Shown one piece after another: positions 1 through 6,944 of a DNA stretch of 22,391 bases. The notes beneath the pieces are model-generated. The model did no database searches. It was not told the DNA's origin and worked only from the letters and a program-made list of their open reading frames with translations. Position numbers and translations under genes: made by a program. Positions within the stretch are counted from its first letter, which is position 1. Each line of letters opens with the position of its first letter. The stretch is from Syntrophaceae bacterium UBA5619 (GTDB taxonomy: Bacteria > Desulfobacterota > Syntrophia > Syntrophales > UBA5619): assembly GCA_002424545.1 (NCBI GenBank), contig DIKL01000062.1, positions 1 through 22,391 of the forward strand, in the 5' to 3' direction.

Positions 1-22
1 CTACCGATTGAGCTACGCCAGC
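1..22 (-). tRNA. tRNA 5' end, cut by window edge (probably tRNA-Thr)
   Basis: Read on the minus strand, the first 22 bases give a 7-base acceptor 5' strand (GCTGGCG), then TA at positions 8–9, the D-stem GCTC, and a D-loop of the AATCGGTA type. This is the start of a standard tRNA. Anticodon and 3' half lie outside the window, so the identity is a guess from resemblance to bacterial tRNA-Thr(UGU). Such a tRNA often heads the tRNA cluster before tuf in this lineage, which would place a translation gene cluster just to the left (inference). A TATATT hexamer at 37–42 on the minus strand could be its -10 box, but no good -35 box accompanies it. Confidence 0.75.
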
Positions 23-116
23 GAATCTAACCAGCTAATATAAAAGAACATTACAGGATGCTTCCCTCAAAAACAACTCGAACGGAATCATCACGTCCTT
101 CGTGAATCAAGTGACA

Positions 117-2471
117 CTAATTTTTATGTCGCGGTTTGTCAAGATTTTTTTTGCGTGCAGACGATTTCAAACGCCAAACCATCCCGCCCGGTGTATCGGA
201 AATCTCGACACCCATTTCCGCAAGCCTGTCCCGGATCCGATCAGCTTCTTCCCAACGCCCCTCTGTCCTCCGCATTTCCCTCTCCCGCATGAGAAGACGC
301 GCTGCTTCACCGAGCTGCTCTTCCTCGAAATTCATAACCCCCAAGACCGAATCCAGTCTTTGGACGGTTTCCAGGATCCGGTTTCGCTCCGATTCGCTGA
401 ACTGCCCGTGCGATAGCGGCAACCCGACCCGACGGATAAAGCCGAACAGCGCAGCCAGTGCTCCGGAAACGTTGAAATCATCGTCCATGGCACCGGCAAA
501 TTCTTGTTTTACATCATAAATCATCTGATCCGTATCGGGATAACCGTTGCCCGGCGTAAAACGAATCAGGCGCTGAATGAAACCATCCAGCTTCCTGACG
601 GTATTCTTGGCGGTTTCCAGTGCCCCGTACGAAAAATGAAGGGGTTTCCGGTAATGGGAACCGAGGAGAAAAAATCGAACCTCGCGGCCCCGATATCCCC
701 TTTTCTCCAGATCCTCCAGCGTGACCGCATTGCCGAGTGAGCGGGACATTTTCGCCCCCTCTACAAGGACAAGTTCGGTATGGAGCCAGTAGTTCGCCGG
801 ACGATTTCCCGTCGCCGCCCGGCCGATGGCCAGCACATTCTCGCAGTGGGGAAAAATCACGTCCGCGCCGCTTGCATGGATATCGAATGTCTCCCCCAGA
901 TATTTCATTGCCGCCGTCGCGCACTCCAGATGCCAACTCGGCCGCACATTTCCCCAGCGGGTCTTGAAATAGAACCCCTTTTTCAACTCGCTCAGGGTGG
1001 ACCGCTTCAGCAGCGTGAAGTCGGCCGGGCTGTCCTTTTCATAGTCGTCCTGATCGACCGTCCGCCCTGGTTCTCCTTTCTGATGAACCACATTGGACAG
1101 GCAGCCGTAGTCCGCAAGCTTCGAAATGTCGAAATAGACCGACCGCAGCTTCTCATAGGCATATCCCTTCTGCACCAGCTTTTCGACGAGTTTCACCATC
1201 TCGTCGAAATGACCGCTCGCCCTGGGATATTCTTCATCGGGCCGCAGGTTCAATGCACGAAGCCCCTCGAGAAACACCTTCGCCCCTTTCTCCGTATAGG
1301 TCGCCAAATCGACGTCTGCCTGTTCGGCCCCCCGAATGGAGCGGTCATCAAGATCAATAATGTTCATGACATGCTTGACCCGGAAGCCCTGGTATTCGAG
1401 ATAGCGGCGGATCAGATCGGAGACGATGAAACGTCGGAAATTTCCGATATGCGGAACCTCATGCACGGTGGGTCCGCAGGAATGCATCAGGATTTCATCC
1501 GGTCGGAGCGGTTTGAAGGCCGCCTTCTCCTTTGTGATCGTGTTGTAGATTTTCAGGCTCGACTGTGTGCGGTCCGTGAAGAGATCCGTGCTGAGATACC
1601 GCTCTCCGCCGTCCGGAAAAATCGCCACGATGACGCCCTCCTCCAATTCCCGCGCCATCTGCGCGGCGACATGCATGGCGGCTCCGGAACTCATCCCCAC
1701 AAACAGGCCTTCCTCCCGTGCCAACCGGCGGGTCATTTCGAAGGCGTCTTCGTCGAGGATGTTGATTTTTTCGTCCAGCCTGTTCCGGTCATAAATCCCC
1801 GGGCGGTAGGATTCCTTCATGTTCTTCAAACCCTGAATGCGGTGTTGAAGATAGGGTTCCACCCCCACGATCCGAACGGCTGGATTGTATTCCTTCAGTC
1901 TCTTGGAGACCCCCATGGCCGTGCCGCTGGTGCCCAGGGTCGCAACGACCACGGTGACCCTGCCTTCCGTCTGCCGCCAGATCTCTTCGCCCGTTCCGTG
2001 ATAATGGGCCCCGACATTGTCGGCATTGTTGAACTGATCGGTGCAGAAATAGCGGTCGGGGTTTTCACGCATCAGGTTGTAGGCAACCTCGATGGCCCCG
2101 TCGGTCCGCTGGTTCGCAGGCGTGAGAACCAATTCCGCCCCCAACGCTTTCAGAATGCGCTTTCGCTCCTCGCTTGCGGACTCCGGCATCGCCAGACAGA
2201 GCCCGTAGCCCTTGGACGCCGCCACCAACGCCAAGCCGATGCCCGTATTTCCACTGGTGGCTTCCAGAATCACCTTGTCCTTCGTCAACTCTCCGCGACG
2301 CTCGGCCTGTTCGATCATATACGCGGCGACCCGGTCCTTGATCGAACCGCCGGGATTGAAATATTCGAGCTTGGCGAAGATCCGTATCCGGCTGTTGGGA
2401 TTCAATCGGCGTATCTCAACAAGCGGCGTATCTCCGATAGCCTTGTCGATGCTTTGATAGGTCTTGATCAT
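117..2471 (-). CDS. CysM-type cysteine synthase / cysteinyl-tRNA synthetase fusion
   Basis: Single 784-residue frame joining two enzymes. Residues 1–300 are a PLP-dependent cysteine synthase: PLP lysine K45 in GGSIKDR, substrate loop TSGNTG (72–77), phosphate-binding GTSGT (180–184) and a CysM-like tail GERYLSTDLF (289–298). Residues about 305–784 are a full-length CysRS: Cys332 and Cys517 align with zinc ligands C28 and C209 of the E. coli enzyme, followed by HIGN (341–344), KMSRS (574–578) and a normal C-terminal end (DTPGGMVW, 759–766). Expected roles are making cysteine from O-acetylserine (or phosphoserine) and sulfide and loading it on tRNA-Cys. The aminoacylation pocket is altered: Ile372 replaces Thr68, and HCENV (542–546) replaces HHENE, so the Glu238 zinc ligand is Val. 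The ATG start matches the usual CysK/CysM N-terminus, though no clear Shine-Dalgarno sequence precedes it. It lies 46 bases after DUF1178. Domain identity is certain; CysRS activity is uncertain. Confidence 0.93.
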   Translation of the reverse strand: MIKTYQSIDKAIGDTPLVEIRRLNPNSRIRIFAKLEYFNPGGSIKDRVAAYMIEQAERRGELTKDKVILEATSGNTGIGLALVAASKGYGLCLAMPESASEERKRILKALGAELVLTPANQRTDGAIEVAYNLMRENPDRYFCTDQFNNADNVGAHYHGTGEEIWRQTEGRVTVVVATLGTSGTAMGVSKRLKEYNPAVRIVGVEPYLQHRIQGLKNMKESYRPGIYDRNRLDEKINILDEDAFEMTRRLAREEGLFVGMSSGAAMHVAAQMARELEEGVIVAIFPDGGERYLSTDLFTDRTQSSLKIYNTITKEKAAFKPLRPDEILMHSCGPTVHEVPHIGNFRRFIVSDLIRRYLEYQGFRVKHVMNIIDLDDRSIRGAEQADVDLATYTEKGAKVFLEGLRALNLRPDEEYPRASGHFDEMVKLVEKLVQKGYAYEKLRSVYFDISKLADYGCLSNVVHQKGEPGRTVDQDDYEKDSPADFTLLKRSTLSELKKGFYFKTRWGNVRPSWHLECATAAMKYLGETFDIHASGADVIFPHCENVLAIGRAATGNRPANYWLHTELVLVEGAKMSRSLGNAVTLEDLEKRGYRGREVRFFLLGSHYRKPLHFSYGALETAKNTVRKLDGFIQRLIRFTPGNGYPDTDQMIYDVKQEFAGAMDDDFNVSGALAALFGFIRRVGLPLSHGQFSESERNRILETVQRLDSVLGVMNFEEEQLGEAARLLMREREMRRTEGRWEEADRIRDRLAEMGVEISDTPGGMVWRLKSSARKKNLDKPRHKN

Positions 2472-2517
2472 AATGTCGAGGGGAATATCAGCGTATCGCC
2501 GTTAGCCCTGCCAATCT

Positions 2518-2934
2518 TCAACTGTCCAGCTTCGGCAGGGAAAGCTTGATGAATTGGACTCCCTCTTCCCGGAGTGTCTCTTCCTCGCTCCCGGTCGTGG
2601 TTCCTCGGATGTTTCTTCCATCTTCTTCTCCATGATGAATCCGGAGGGCCACTTCCGCGAATTTATTACCCACGTTATCGAAGTTCTTCTGGACAAATTC
2701 ATGAAATTCCCGCAGGACCTTCTGCGGCGACGGTCGGATTTCTTTTTTCACCGCCGCGGAACGATGGTCCCGCCCCATAATCGCCACCGATGAGGGAATC
2801 AACGTCGCTTCGGTGTTTCCACACACGGGACATGCGACAAGTTTTTGCGACCTTTGCCCCTCGAAGGCCATCCGGTTCTGAAACCATCCCTCGAATTTAT
2901 GCCCGTTTCGGCACTTGAGGTCGTAGATGATCAC
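2518..2934 (-). CDS. DUF1178 family zinc-ribbon protein
   Basis: A 138-residue protein starting MIIYDLKC, matching the DUF1178 family. Two metal-binding pairs are visible, Cys8/His12 (CRNGH) and Cys35/Cys38 (CPVC), consistent with a zinc ribbon; the later part is charged and without motifs I recognise. The family has no established function. The start is GTG at 2934, chosen because GAGGT stands six bases upstream and the N-terminus fits the family. It is the first gene of an apparent two-gene unit with the CysM–CysRS fusion, 46 bases downstream, so the two are probably co-transcribed. Whether the neighbours are functionally linked is unknown. Confidence 0.85.
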   Translation of the reverse strand: MIIYDLKCRNGHKFEGWFQNRMAFEGQRSQKLVACPVCGNTEATLIPSSVAIMGRDHRSAAVKKEIRPSPQKVLREFHEFVQKNFDNVGNKFAEVALRIHHGEEDGRNIRGTTTGSEEETLREEGVQFIKLSLPKLDS

Positions 2935-3000
2935 GATCTTACCTCGAAAAACGTTCTGCCCTCATTCCTACCATGTCGATCTTAAAAACACAAACGGGAT

Positions 3001-3016
3001 CTTCCGGCGGCGGAAG
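3001..3016. repeat. Short perfect hairpin in the leader before DUF1178
   Basis: CTTCCG and CGGAAG form a 6-bp stem around a 4-base loop in the 206-base gap between DUF1178 and tRNA-Pro. On the minus strand it is followed within about 10 bases by a T-rich run (TTTGTGTTTTT), which resembles a weak terminator or attenuator about 65 bases before the GTG start of DUF1178. Apart from the tRNA promoter and the Shine-Dalgarno sequence, I see nothing else clear in this gap. Confidence 0.3.
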
Positions 3017-3101
3017 GACACGTGATGGAAACTTACGGGCAGCGCAATCGCCGCGCGAAGAGACAGATGTCGCTCTTTTTCCCAGGAACCGAAAAAAAGG
3101 A

Positions 3102-3130
3102 TGGACAATTCATTGCAAATTGGATATGAA
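3102..3130 (+). promoter_or_regulatory. Sigma-70-like promoter for tRNA-Pro
   Basis: TGGACA (3102–3107, five of six matches to TTGACA), a 17-base spacer and TATGAA (3125–3130, four of six to TATAAT) stand correctly placed. Initiation would fall near 3137, just before the mature 5' end of the tRNA at 3141. Confidence 0.5.
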
Positions 3131-3140
3131 CCACAATTGT

Positions 3141-3217
3141 CGGGATGTGGCCCAGCTTGGTAGGGCACTGCGTTCGGGACGCAGGAGTCGCGCGTTCAAA
3201 TCGCGCCATCCCGACCA
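3141..3217 (+). tRNA. tRNA-Pro (anticodon CGG)
   Basis: Complete cloverleaf. The acceptor strands CGGGATG (3141–3147) and CATCCCG (3207–3213) pair over all seven positions, with the C1–G72 pair typical of bacterial tRNA-Pro. The anticodon stem CTGCG/CGCAG encloses the loop TTCGGGA with anticodon CGG at 3175–3177. The T-stem GCGCG/CGCGC holds TTCAAAT. Discriminator A and CCA (3215–3217) are encoded. It reads CCG codons. It stands alone on the plus strand, convergent with pilC (63 bases away) and divergent from DUF1178. No strong terminator follows, only a weak GC-rich fold near 3240–3260 before TATTTTT. Confidence 0.97.
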
Positions 3218-3280
3218 TTTTTCCCACGCTCCACACAGCCACGGCAAGCCGCCTGCCCATATTTTTCGTTGCTATCCCGG

Positions 3281-4489
3281 CTATCCCGCGGCGGCAGCCA
3301 TCTGGAAGATGGGCAGGTACATCGCAACAATCATCCCGCCGACCACGCCGCCCAAAAACACCATCATGAAAGGCTCCAGCAACGCCGTCATGGCGCCGAC
3401 CGCCGCATCCACCTCGTCGTCATAGAAATCGGCGATCTTGGATAACATCGTATCCAGGGCGCCGGTCGCTTCGCCGACGGCGATCATCTGCACCACCATG
3501 GCGGGAAAGACGTCGGTTTCCATCAGCGGTTCAGCGATCGTCTTCCCCTCGCTGATGCTCTGTCTCGTTTTCATCAACGCAATTTCAACGATCTTGTTTC
3601 CCGCCGTCTTGCTGACGATGCCCAACCCCTCCATAATCGGCACGCCGCTGGCCATCATGGTGGAGAGCGTCCTGGTGAACTTGGCCACGGCCACCTTCTT
3701 CAGCAACGGACCAAAAACCGGCAACTTCAGGATCAGCCCGTCTATCGCGAGCTTCCCTTTTTCGGTCGCATAGTACCGTTTGAATCCATAGACGAGAGCG
3801 ACCAGCCCCATGACCATATACAGAAAATAATTCTGAGCAAACTGGCTTGCGTCCACCAGAAACTGTGTCGGTCCGGGCAGAGATGAACCCATCCCTTCGA
3901 ACATTTTCTGGAAAACCGGGATGACCTTCAGCAGCAAAACGGCCACGACGCCGATCGAGATGACCAAAACGCTGATCGGATAGGTCATCGCTCCCTTAAC
4001 CTTGCTCTTCAATTTCATAGCCTTCTCCATGTAGCCGGAGAGGCGTTGCAGAATCACATCCAGGATGCCGCCGCTTTCCCCGGCGGCAACGAGATTGACA
4101 AAAAGTTCATCGAAGATTTTCGGATATTTTTTAAGCGCATCGGTCAGCGTGGAACCGCCTTCAATATCCTCCCTAATGCCCCCGATCACCTTGGCGAAGG
4201 TTTTGTTCTGTTCCTGTTTCCCAAGAAGGTCCAGGCACTGAATCAGTGGAAGGCCGGCATTGATCATGGTGGAAAAGATCCGGGCGAAGACCACCACATC
4301 CTTCTCCGAGACCTTCTTCTGGAGAAAAGGGATATTCTCGAAGAGATCCTTCGGTTTTTTTTTGACGGTGATCGATTTGTATCCCTGTCGACGAAGTTGA
4401 CCCCTGACCGCGGCTTCGTTGGCGGCGTTGATTTCGCCCTTTTGGGTTTCCCCTTTTTTCGTTTCCGCCTGCCATAAGAAAAACGGCAT
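3281..4489 (-). CDS. pilC: PilC/GspF-type inner-membrane platform protein
   Basis: A 402-residue type II secretion F family protein, the membrane platform of type IV pili or type II secretion that works with the PilB/GspE ATPase. Two T2SSF domains are visible, about 67–190 and 270–392; each has the helical pattern ending in a hydrophobic stretch (membrane segments about 170–194, 222–238 and 372–395). Paired glycine-rich motifs, AAGESGG (135–141) and AVGEATG (337–343), mark the two halves. The start is the ATG at 4489, with GGGGGAG six bases upstream, rather than the ATG at 4504 that would overlap rlmB. It is the last gene of the hldE1–pilC operon and begins two bases after rlmB ends. No pilB, pilT or pilin gene is near, so pilus versus secretion role cannot be settled; the sequence style favours PilC. 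Confidence 0.9.
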   Translation of the reverse strand: MPFFLWQAETKKGETQKGEINAANEAAVRGQLRRQGYKSITVKKKPKDLFENIPFLQKKVSEKDVVVFARIFSTMINAGLPLIQCLDLLGKQEQNKTFAKVIGGIREDIEGGSTLTDALKKYPKIFDELFVNLVAAGESGGILDVILQRLSGYMEKAMKLKSKVKGAMTYPISVLVISIGVVAVLLLKVIPVFQKMFEGMGSSLPGPTQFLVDASQFAQNYFLYMVMGLVALVYGFKRYYATEKGKLAIDGLILKLPVFGPLLKKVAVAKFTRTLSTMMASGVPIMEGLGIVSKTAGNKIVEIALMKTRQSISEGKTIAEPLMETDVFPAMVVQMIAVGEATGALDTMLSKIADFYDDEVDAAVGAMTALLEPFMMVFLGGVVGGMIVAMYLPIFQMAAAAG

Positions 4490-4491
4490 GA

Positions 4492-5226
4492 TTAGCTCCC
4501 CCATTTTCTAAGAATCGAAAAAAGGATTACGCCGGCCGCGACCGAAACATTCAAAGAGGATATCCGCCCCCGCAAGGGAATGGCCAACAGGAAATCGCAC
4601 TTTTTCCGGATCAGAGGCCGAAGCCCCCGGCCCTCGCTTCCCATGACCACGGCGACATTCCCCTCATAGTCCGGCGTCTCGATATCCATAGGCGCCTCCG
4701 CGTCGGCGCCGTAGATCCAGAACCCCTTTTCTTTCAGGTATTCAATGGTGCGAGCCAGGTTGACCACCATGGCCGTCGGCAGATGATGAACCGCTCCCGC
4801 GGAAGCCTTGGCGACGGACGCCGTGATCGAGGCTGCGCGGTTCTCCGGAATGATGACGCCGTTCGCACCGCAGCAGCAAGCGGTCCGGATGATGGAACCC
4901 AGATTCTGCGGATCGGCGATGCCATCCAGCAGAACCACCAGGTTGTGCTTGGACCTTTCATGGCGATTGGCGATCACCTCATCCACGGTGACGTACGCAT
5001 GCTCCCGGCAGAGGGCCGCAACACCCTGATGGACCTGGCGCGGCGCCAGTTTCTCCACCTTTTCCCGCCCACCGATCTCTACGGGGATCCCGTATTCATC
5101 GGCCAATCTCAGGATCTTCCGCAACTCCGACCCTCCCCGCCCATCCGCAACGACGATTTTTTCCAGTGGCGTCGGATCGGAAAGGATCATCTCCAGGAGA
5201 GGGTTGATGCCATAGATCACCTGCAC
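4492..5226 (-). CDS. rlmB: 23S rRNA (guanosine-2'-O-)-methyltransferase RlmB
   Basis: SpoU/TrmH (SPOUT) family protein of 244 residues from the chosen start, about the size of E. coli RlmB, which methylates the ribose of G2251 in 23S rRNA using S-adenosylmethionine. The N-terminal substrate-binding domain begins QVIYGINPLLE. The three SPOUT motifs are present: NLGSIIRTA, VVMGSEGRGL and IPLRGRISSLNVSVA (with the knot-forming SLNVS). I start at GTG 5226 because GGAGGG lies just upstream and the protein then begins as the family does. The upstream ATG at 5328 would add 34 unconserved residues and overlap pyrF. It sits 34 bases after pyrF in the operon. Confidence 0.93.
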   Translation of the reverse strand: MQVIYGINPLLEMILSDPTPLEKIVVADGRGGSELRKILRLADEYGIPVEIGGREKVEKLAPRQVHQGVAALCREHAYVTVDEVIANRHERSKHNLVVLLDGIADPQNLGSIIRTACCCGANGVIIPENRAASITASVAKASAGAVHHLPTAMVVNLARTIEYLKEKGFWIYGADAEAPMDIETPDYEGNVAVVMGSEGRGLRPLIRKKCDFLLAIPLRGRISSLNVSVAAGVILFSILRKWGS

Positions 5227-5260
5227 GACATCCCTCCGCAATCGGGTGATTCGAAAATCT

Positions 5261-6037
5261 TCAAGACGGACGTCGCGGCCGGAAAGCCCTTCGCGCAATC
5301 CCCCGTGCGATCTCTTCCGCAATCGCATCGGCCGCCGCGGCGGGATCGGTCGCCTGACGGATCGGCCTCCCCACCACCAGATAGTCGGCCCCGGAGGAGA
5401 CGGCTTCAGCGGGGGTTACGATCCTTTTTTGATCGTCGCCCGCGACTTCTCCGATCCCGCGGATCCCGGGGGACACGATCAGGAATTGATCGCCGCAGGC
5501 TTTCCGGATCGCGGCGGCGTCTTCCGCAGATGCCACCACGCCGGACAGGCCCGCATCCTGGGCAAGACGGGCAAGATGCAGTGCCGCCTCCCGGGTTCCC
5601 ACATGGAAACCGAGGAGTTTAAGATCATCGTCGTTCAGGCTGGTCAGAATGGTCACCGCAAGAACCACCGGCGGCTTTTCCGGGGATTGTTCCGCGAGCC
5701 TCCGCACCGCGCCGACGGCCTCCATCATCATCCGCATTCCACCGAGGGCGTGGAGGTTGAACATGGCCACGCCCAGTCCGCAGGCGGCCTCCGCCGCACG
5801 GGCCACGGTGTTGGGAATATCGTGGAATTTGAGATCCAGAAAGATTTTTCCGCCGCGGGCATGGATCTGCCGAACGATCTCTGTCCCGAAGCGGACAAAC
5901 GATTCCTTCCCAACCTTGAACAAACCGACATGATCCCGCAGACGATCGACCCAAGCAAGCGCATCCTCCATCCCGGCGCCGACGTCCAGCGCAAAGATCA
6001 ATCGCTCCTTGGGGGATCTACTCGTTATATTCTTCAT
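5261..6037 (-). CDS. pyrF: Orotidine 5'-phosphate decarboxylase
   Basis: TIM-barrel enzyme of about 258 residues that decarboxylates OMP to UMP, the last step of de novo pyrimidine synthesis. From the ATG at 6037, FALDV carries Asp18, FKVG carries Lys41, and [11 protein letters not shown] carries the catalytic Asp68–Lys70–Asp73 set. The late phosphate loop SPGIRG and the VVGRPI motif with its arginine are present. The start is not certain: ATG 6037 overlaps the rpoZ end by 20 bases, and ATG 6058 is also possible but adds unconserved residues. No other pyr gene is in the window. Confidence 0.95.
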   Translation of the reverse strand: MKNITSRSPKERLIFALDVGAGMEDALAWVDRLRDHVGLFKVGKESFVRFGTEIVRQIHARGGKIFLDLKFHDIPNTVARAAEAACGLGVAMFNLHALGGMRMMMEAVGAVRRLAEQSPEKPPVVLAVTILTSLNDDDLKLLGFHVGTREAALHLARLAQDAGLSGVVASAEDAAAIRKACGDQFLIVSPGIRGIGEVAGDDQKRIVTPAEAVSSGADYLVVGRPIRQATDPAAAADAIAEEIARGIARRAFRPRRPS

Positions 6038-6290
6038 CGCCGACGAACTCGGTATCATGCGGTATCGTTTTGAAGTTTTCCTTGACCCTTTTCAGGTACT
6101 CGGGGTGGGCGTAAGAAACTTTTCCCGCCGCAATTTCCCGAAGGGCCGTCACAATCTCCCGATTGTTTCTCGTATCCGTCAGGGGCTGAGATCCCTTCAG
6201 CAGCTGTCGCGATCGCTGAGAGGTCAGCAGAACAAGGGCAAAGCGGTTCTTTGCCATGCGCAAAGAATCTTCCACGGTAATTCTGGCCAT
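6018..6290 (-). CDS. rpoZ: DNA-directed RNA polymerase omega subunit
   Basis: A 90-residue RpoZ. It opens with [10 protein letters not shown] and contains the conserved [16 protein letters not shown] helix region and the [14 protein letters not shown] segment that packs on beta-prime. Omega helps assemble RNA polymerase and is part of the ppGpp-binding site in proteobacteria. GGAGG stands 10 bases before the ATG. It lies 21 bases after gmk, the classic gmk–rpoZ order. Its last codons overlap the start of pyrF, suggesting coupled translation. Confidence 0.96.
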   Translation of the reverse strand: MARITVEDSLRMAKNRFALVLLTSQRSRQLLKGSQPLTDTRNNREIVTALREIAAGKVSYAHPEYLKRVKENFKTIPHDTEFVGDEEYNE

Positions 6291-6311
6291 AGGGTATGCA
6301 CCTCCAATTGA

Positions 6312-6944
6312 TTAAGACGATTCCTCTTTCAAAAATGCCTCGATTCTGTCCGTCCAACGATCCCGCCGGGACATTTCAGCGATGTACACAGACCGGAAGC
6401 GGTCGACGGCCTCTTCCAAGGTTTCGTTGAATATAACATAATTATACCAAAGAGCTTCGCGAATTTCATCAAGGGAACTCCGGAGGCGCCGCTCCATGAC
6501 AGGGGGACTCTCCCCTCGGAGGGACAGCCGAGACTTCAGTTCGGCATACGACGGAGGCAGGATGAAGATGAACACCCCCAGCGGATAATGTTCACGGATG
6601 GCCTTCGCCCCGCGCGGTTCGATGTCCAGAATGAGATCGTATCCCTGCGAGAGAAAGGCGTCCATCGTTTTTTTCGACGTCCCATAGAGATGACCGTAAT
6701 TTTCCACCCACTCGACGAATTCTCCCCGGTCCATCCTTTCACGGAACTCCGCCCGGGAGATGAATTCGTAATCCCGTCCGTCCATCTCGCCGGAACGCGG
6801 GGGACGCGTCGTACAGGAGACGGAGAAACGGATATTGGGAAATCGCCGCAGAATCTCCCGGCAAATCGACGTCTTCCCGGCGCCGGACGGGGCGGAAACG
6901 ACCATCAGCAAACCCGGTTTTTTTTGGGACGTCGCATCATTCAA
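6312..6944 (-). CDS. gmk: Guanylate kinase
   Basis: A 210-residue GMP kinase converting GMP and ATP to GDP and ADP. The P-loop APSGAGKTS (18–26, Lys24) is followed by the GMP-binding segment FSVSCTTRPPRSGEMDGRDY and then FVEWVENYGHLYGTSK. The usual DIDVQGA motif reads DIEPRGA, a mild deviation. The start is TTG at 6944: AGGTG lies about nine bases upstream inside yicC, and no in-frame ATG leaves room before the P-loop. The start overlaps the yicC end by eight bases. No remA (DUF370) gene lies between yicC and gmk, although many relatives have one there. Confidence 0.95.
   Translation of the reverse strand: MNDATSQKKPGLLMVVSAPSGAGKTSICREILRRFPNIRFSVSCTTRPPRSGEMDGRDYEFISRAEFRERMDRGEFVEWVENYGHLYGTSKKTMDAFLSQGYDLILDIEPRGAKAIREHYPLGVFIFILPPSYAELKSRLSLRGESPPVMERRLRSSLDEIREALWYNYVIFNETLEEAVDRFRSVYIAEMSRRDRWTDRIEAFLKEESS

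Noticed and set aside
60..116. Possible terminator after the fusion gene (TCACG-AAGGA-CGTGA on the minus strand)
   Set aside because: The stem is only five pairs and the T-run is about 15 bases away, so it is not convincing.
780..2549. 589-codon open frame on the plus strand opposite the fusion gene
   Set aside because: It is wholly antisense to two recognised enzyme domains, shows no family features, and its His/Arg/Pro-rich translation is what a GC-rich gene gives in this reverse frame.
3218..3280. Terminator between tRNA-Pro and pilC
   Set aside because: Only 4-bp pairings (CGGC/GCCG, GGCA/TGCC) can be drawn; nothing distinguishable from chance.
3268..3290. Tandem CTATCCCGG-like 9-mer at the 3' end of pilC
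   Set aside because: Only two imperfect copies, one inside the coding end; not a meaningful repeat array.
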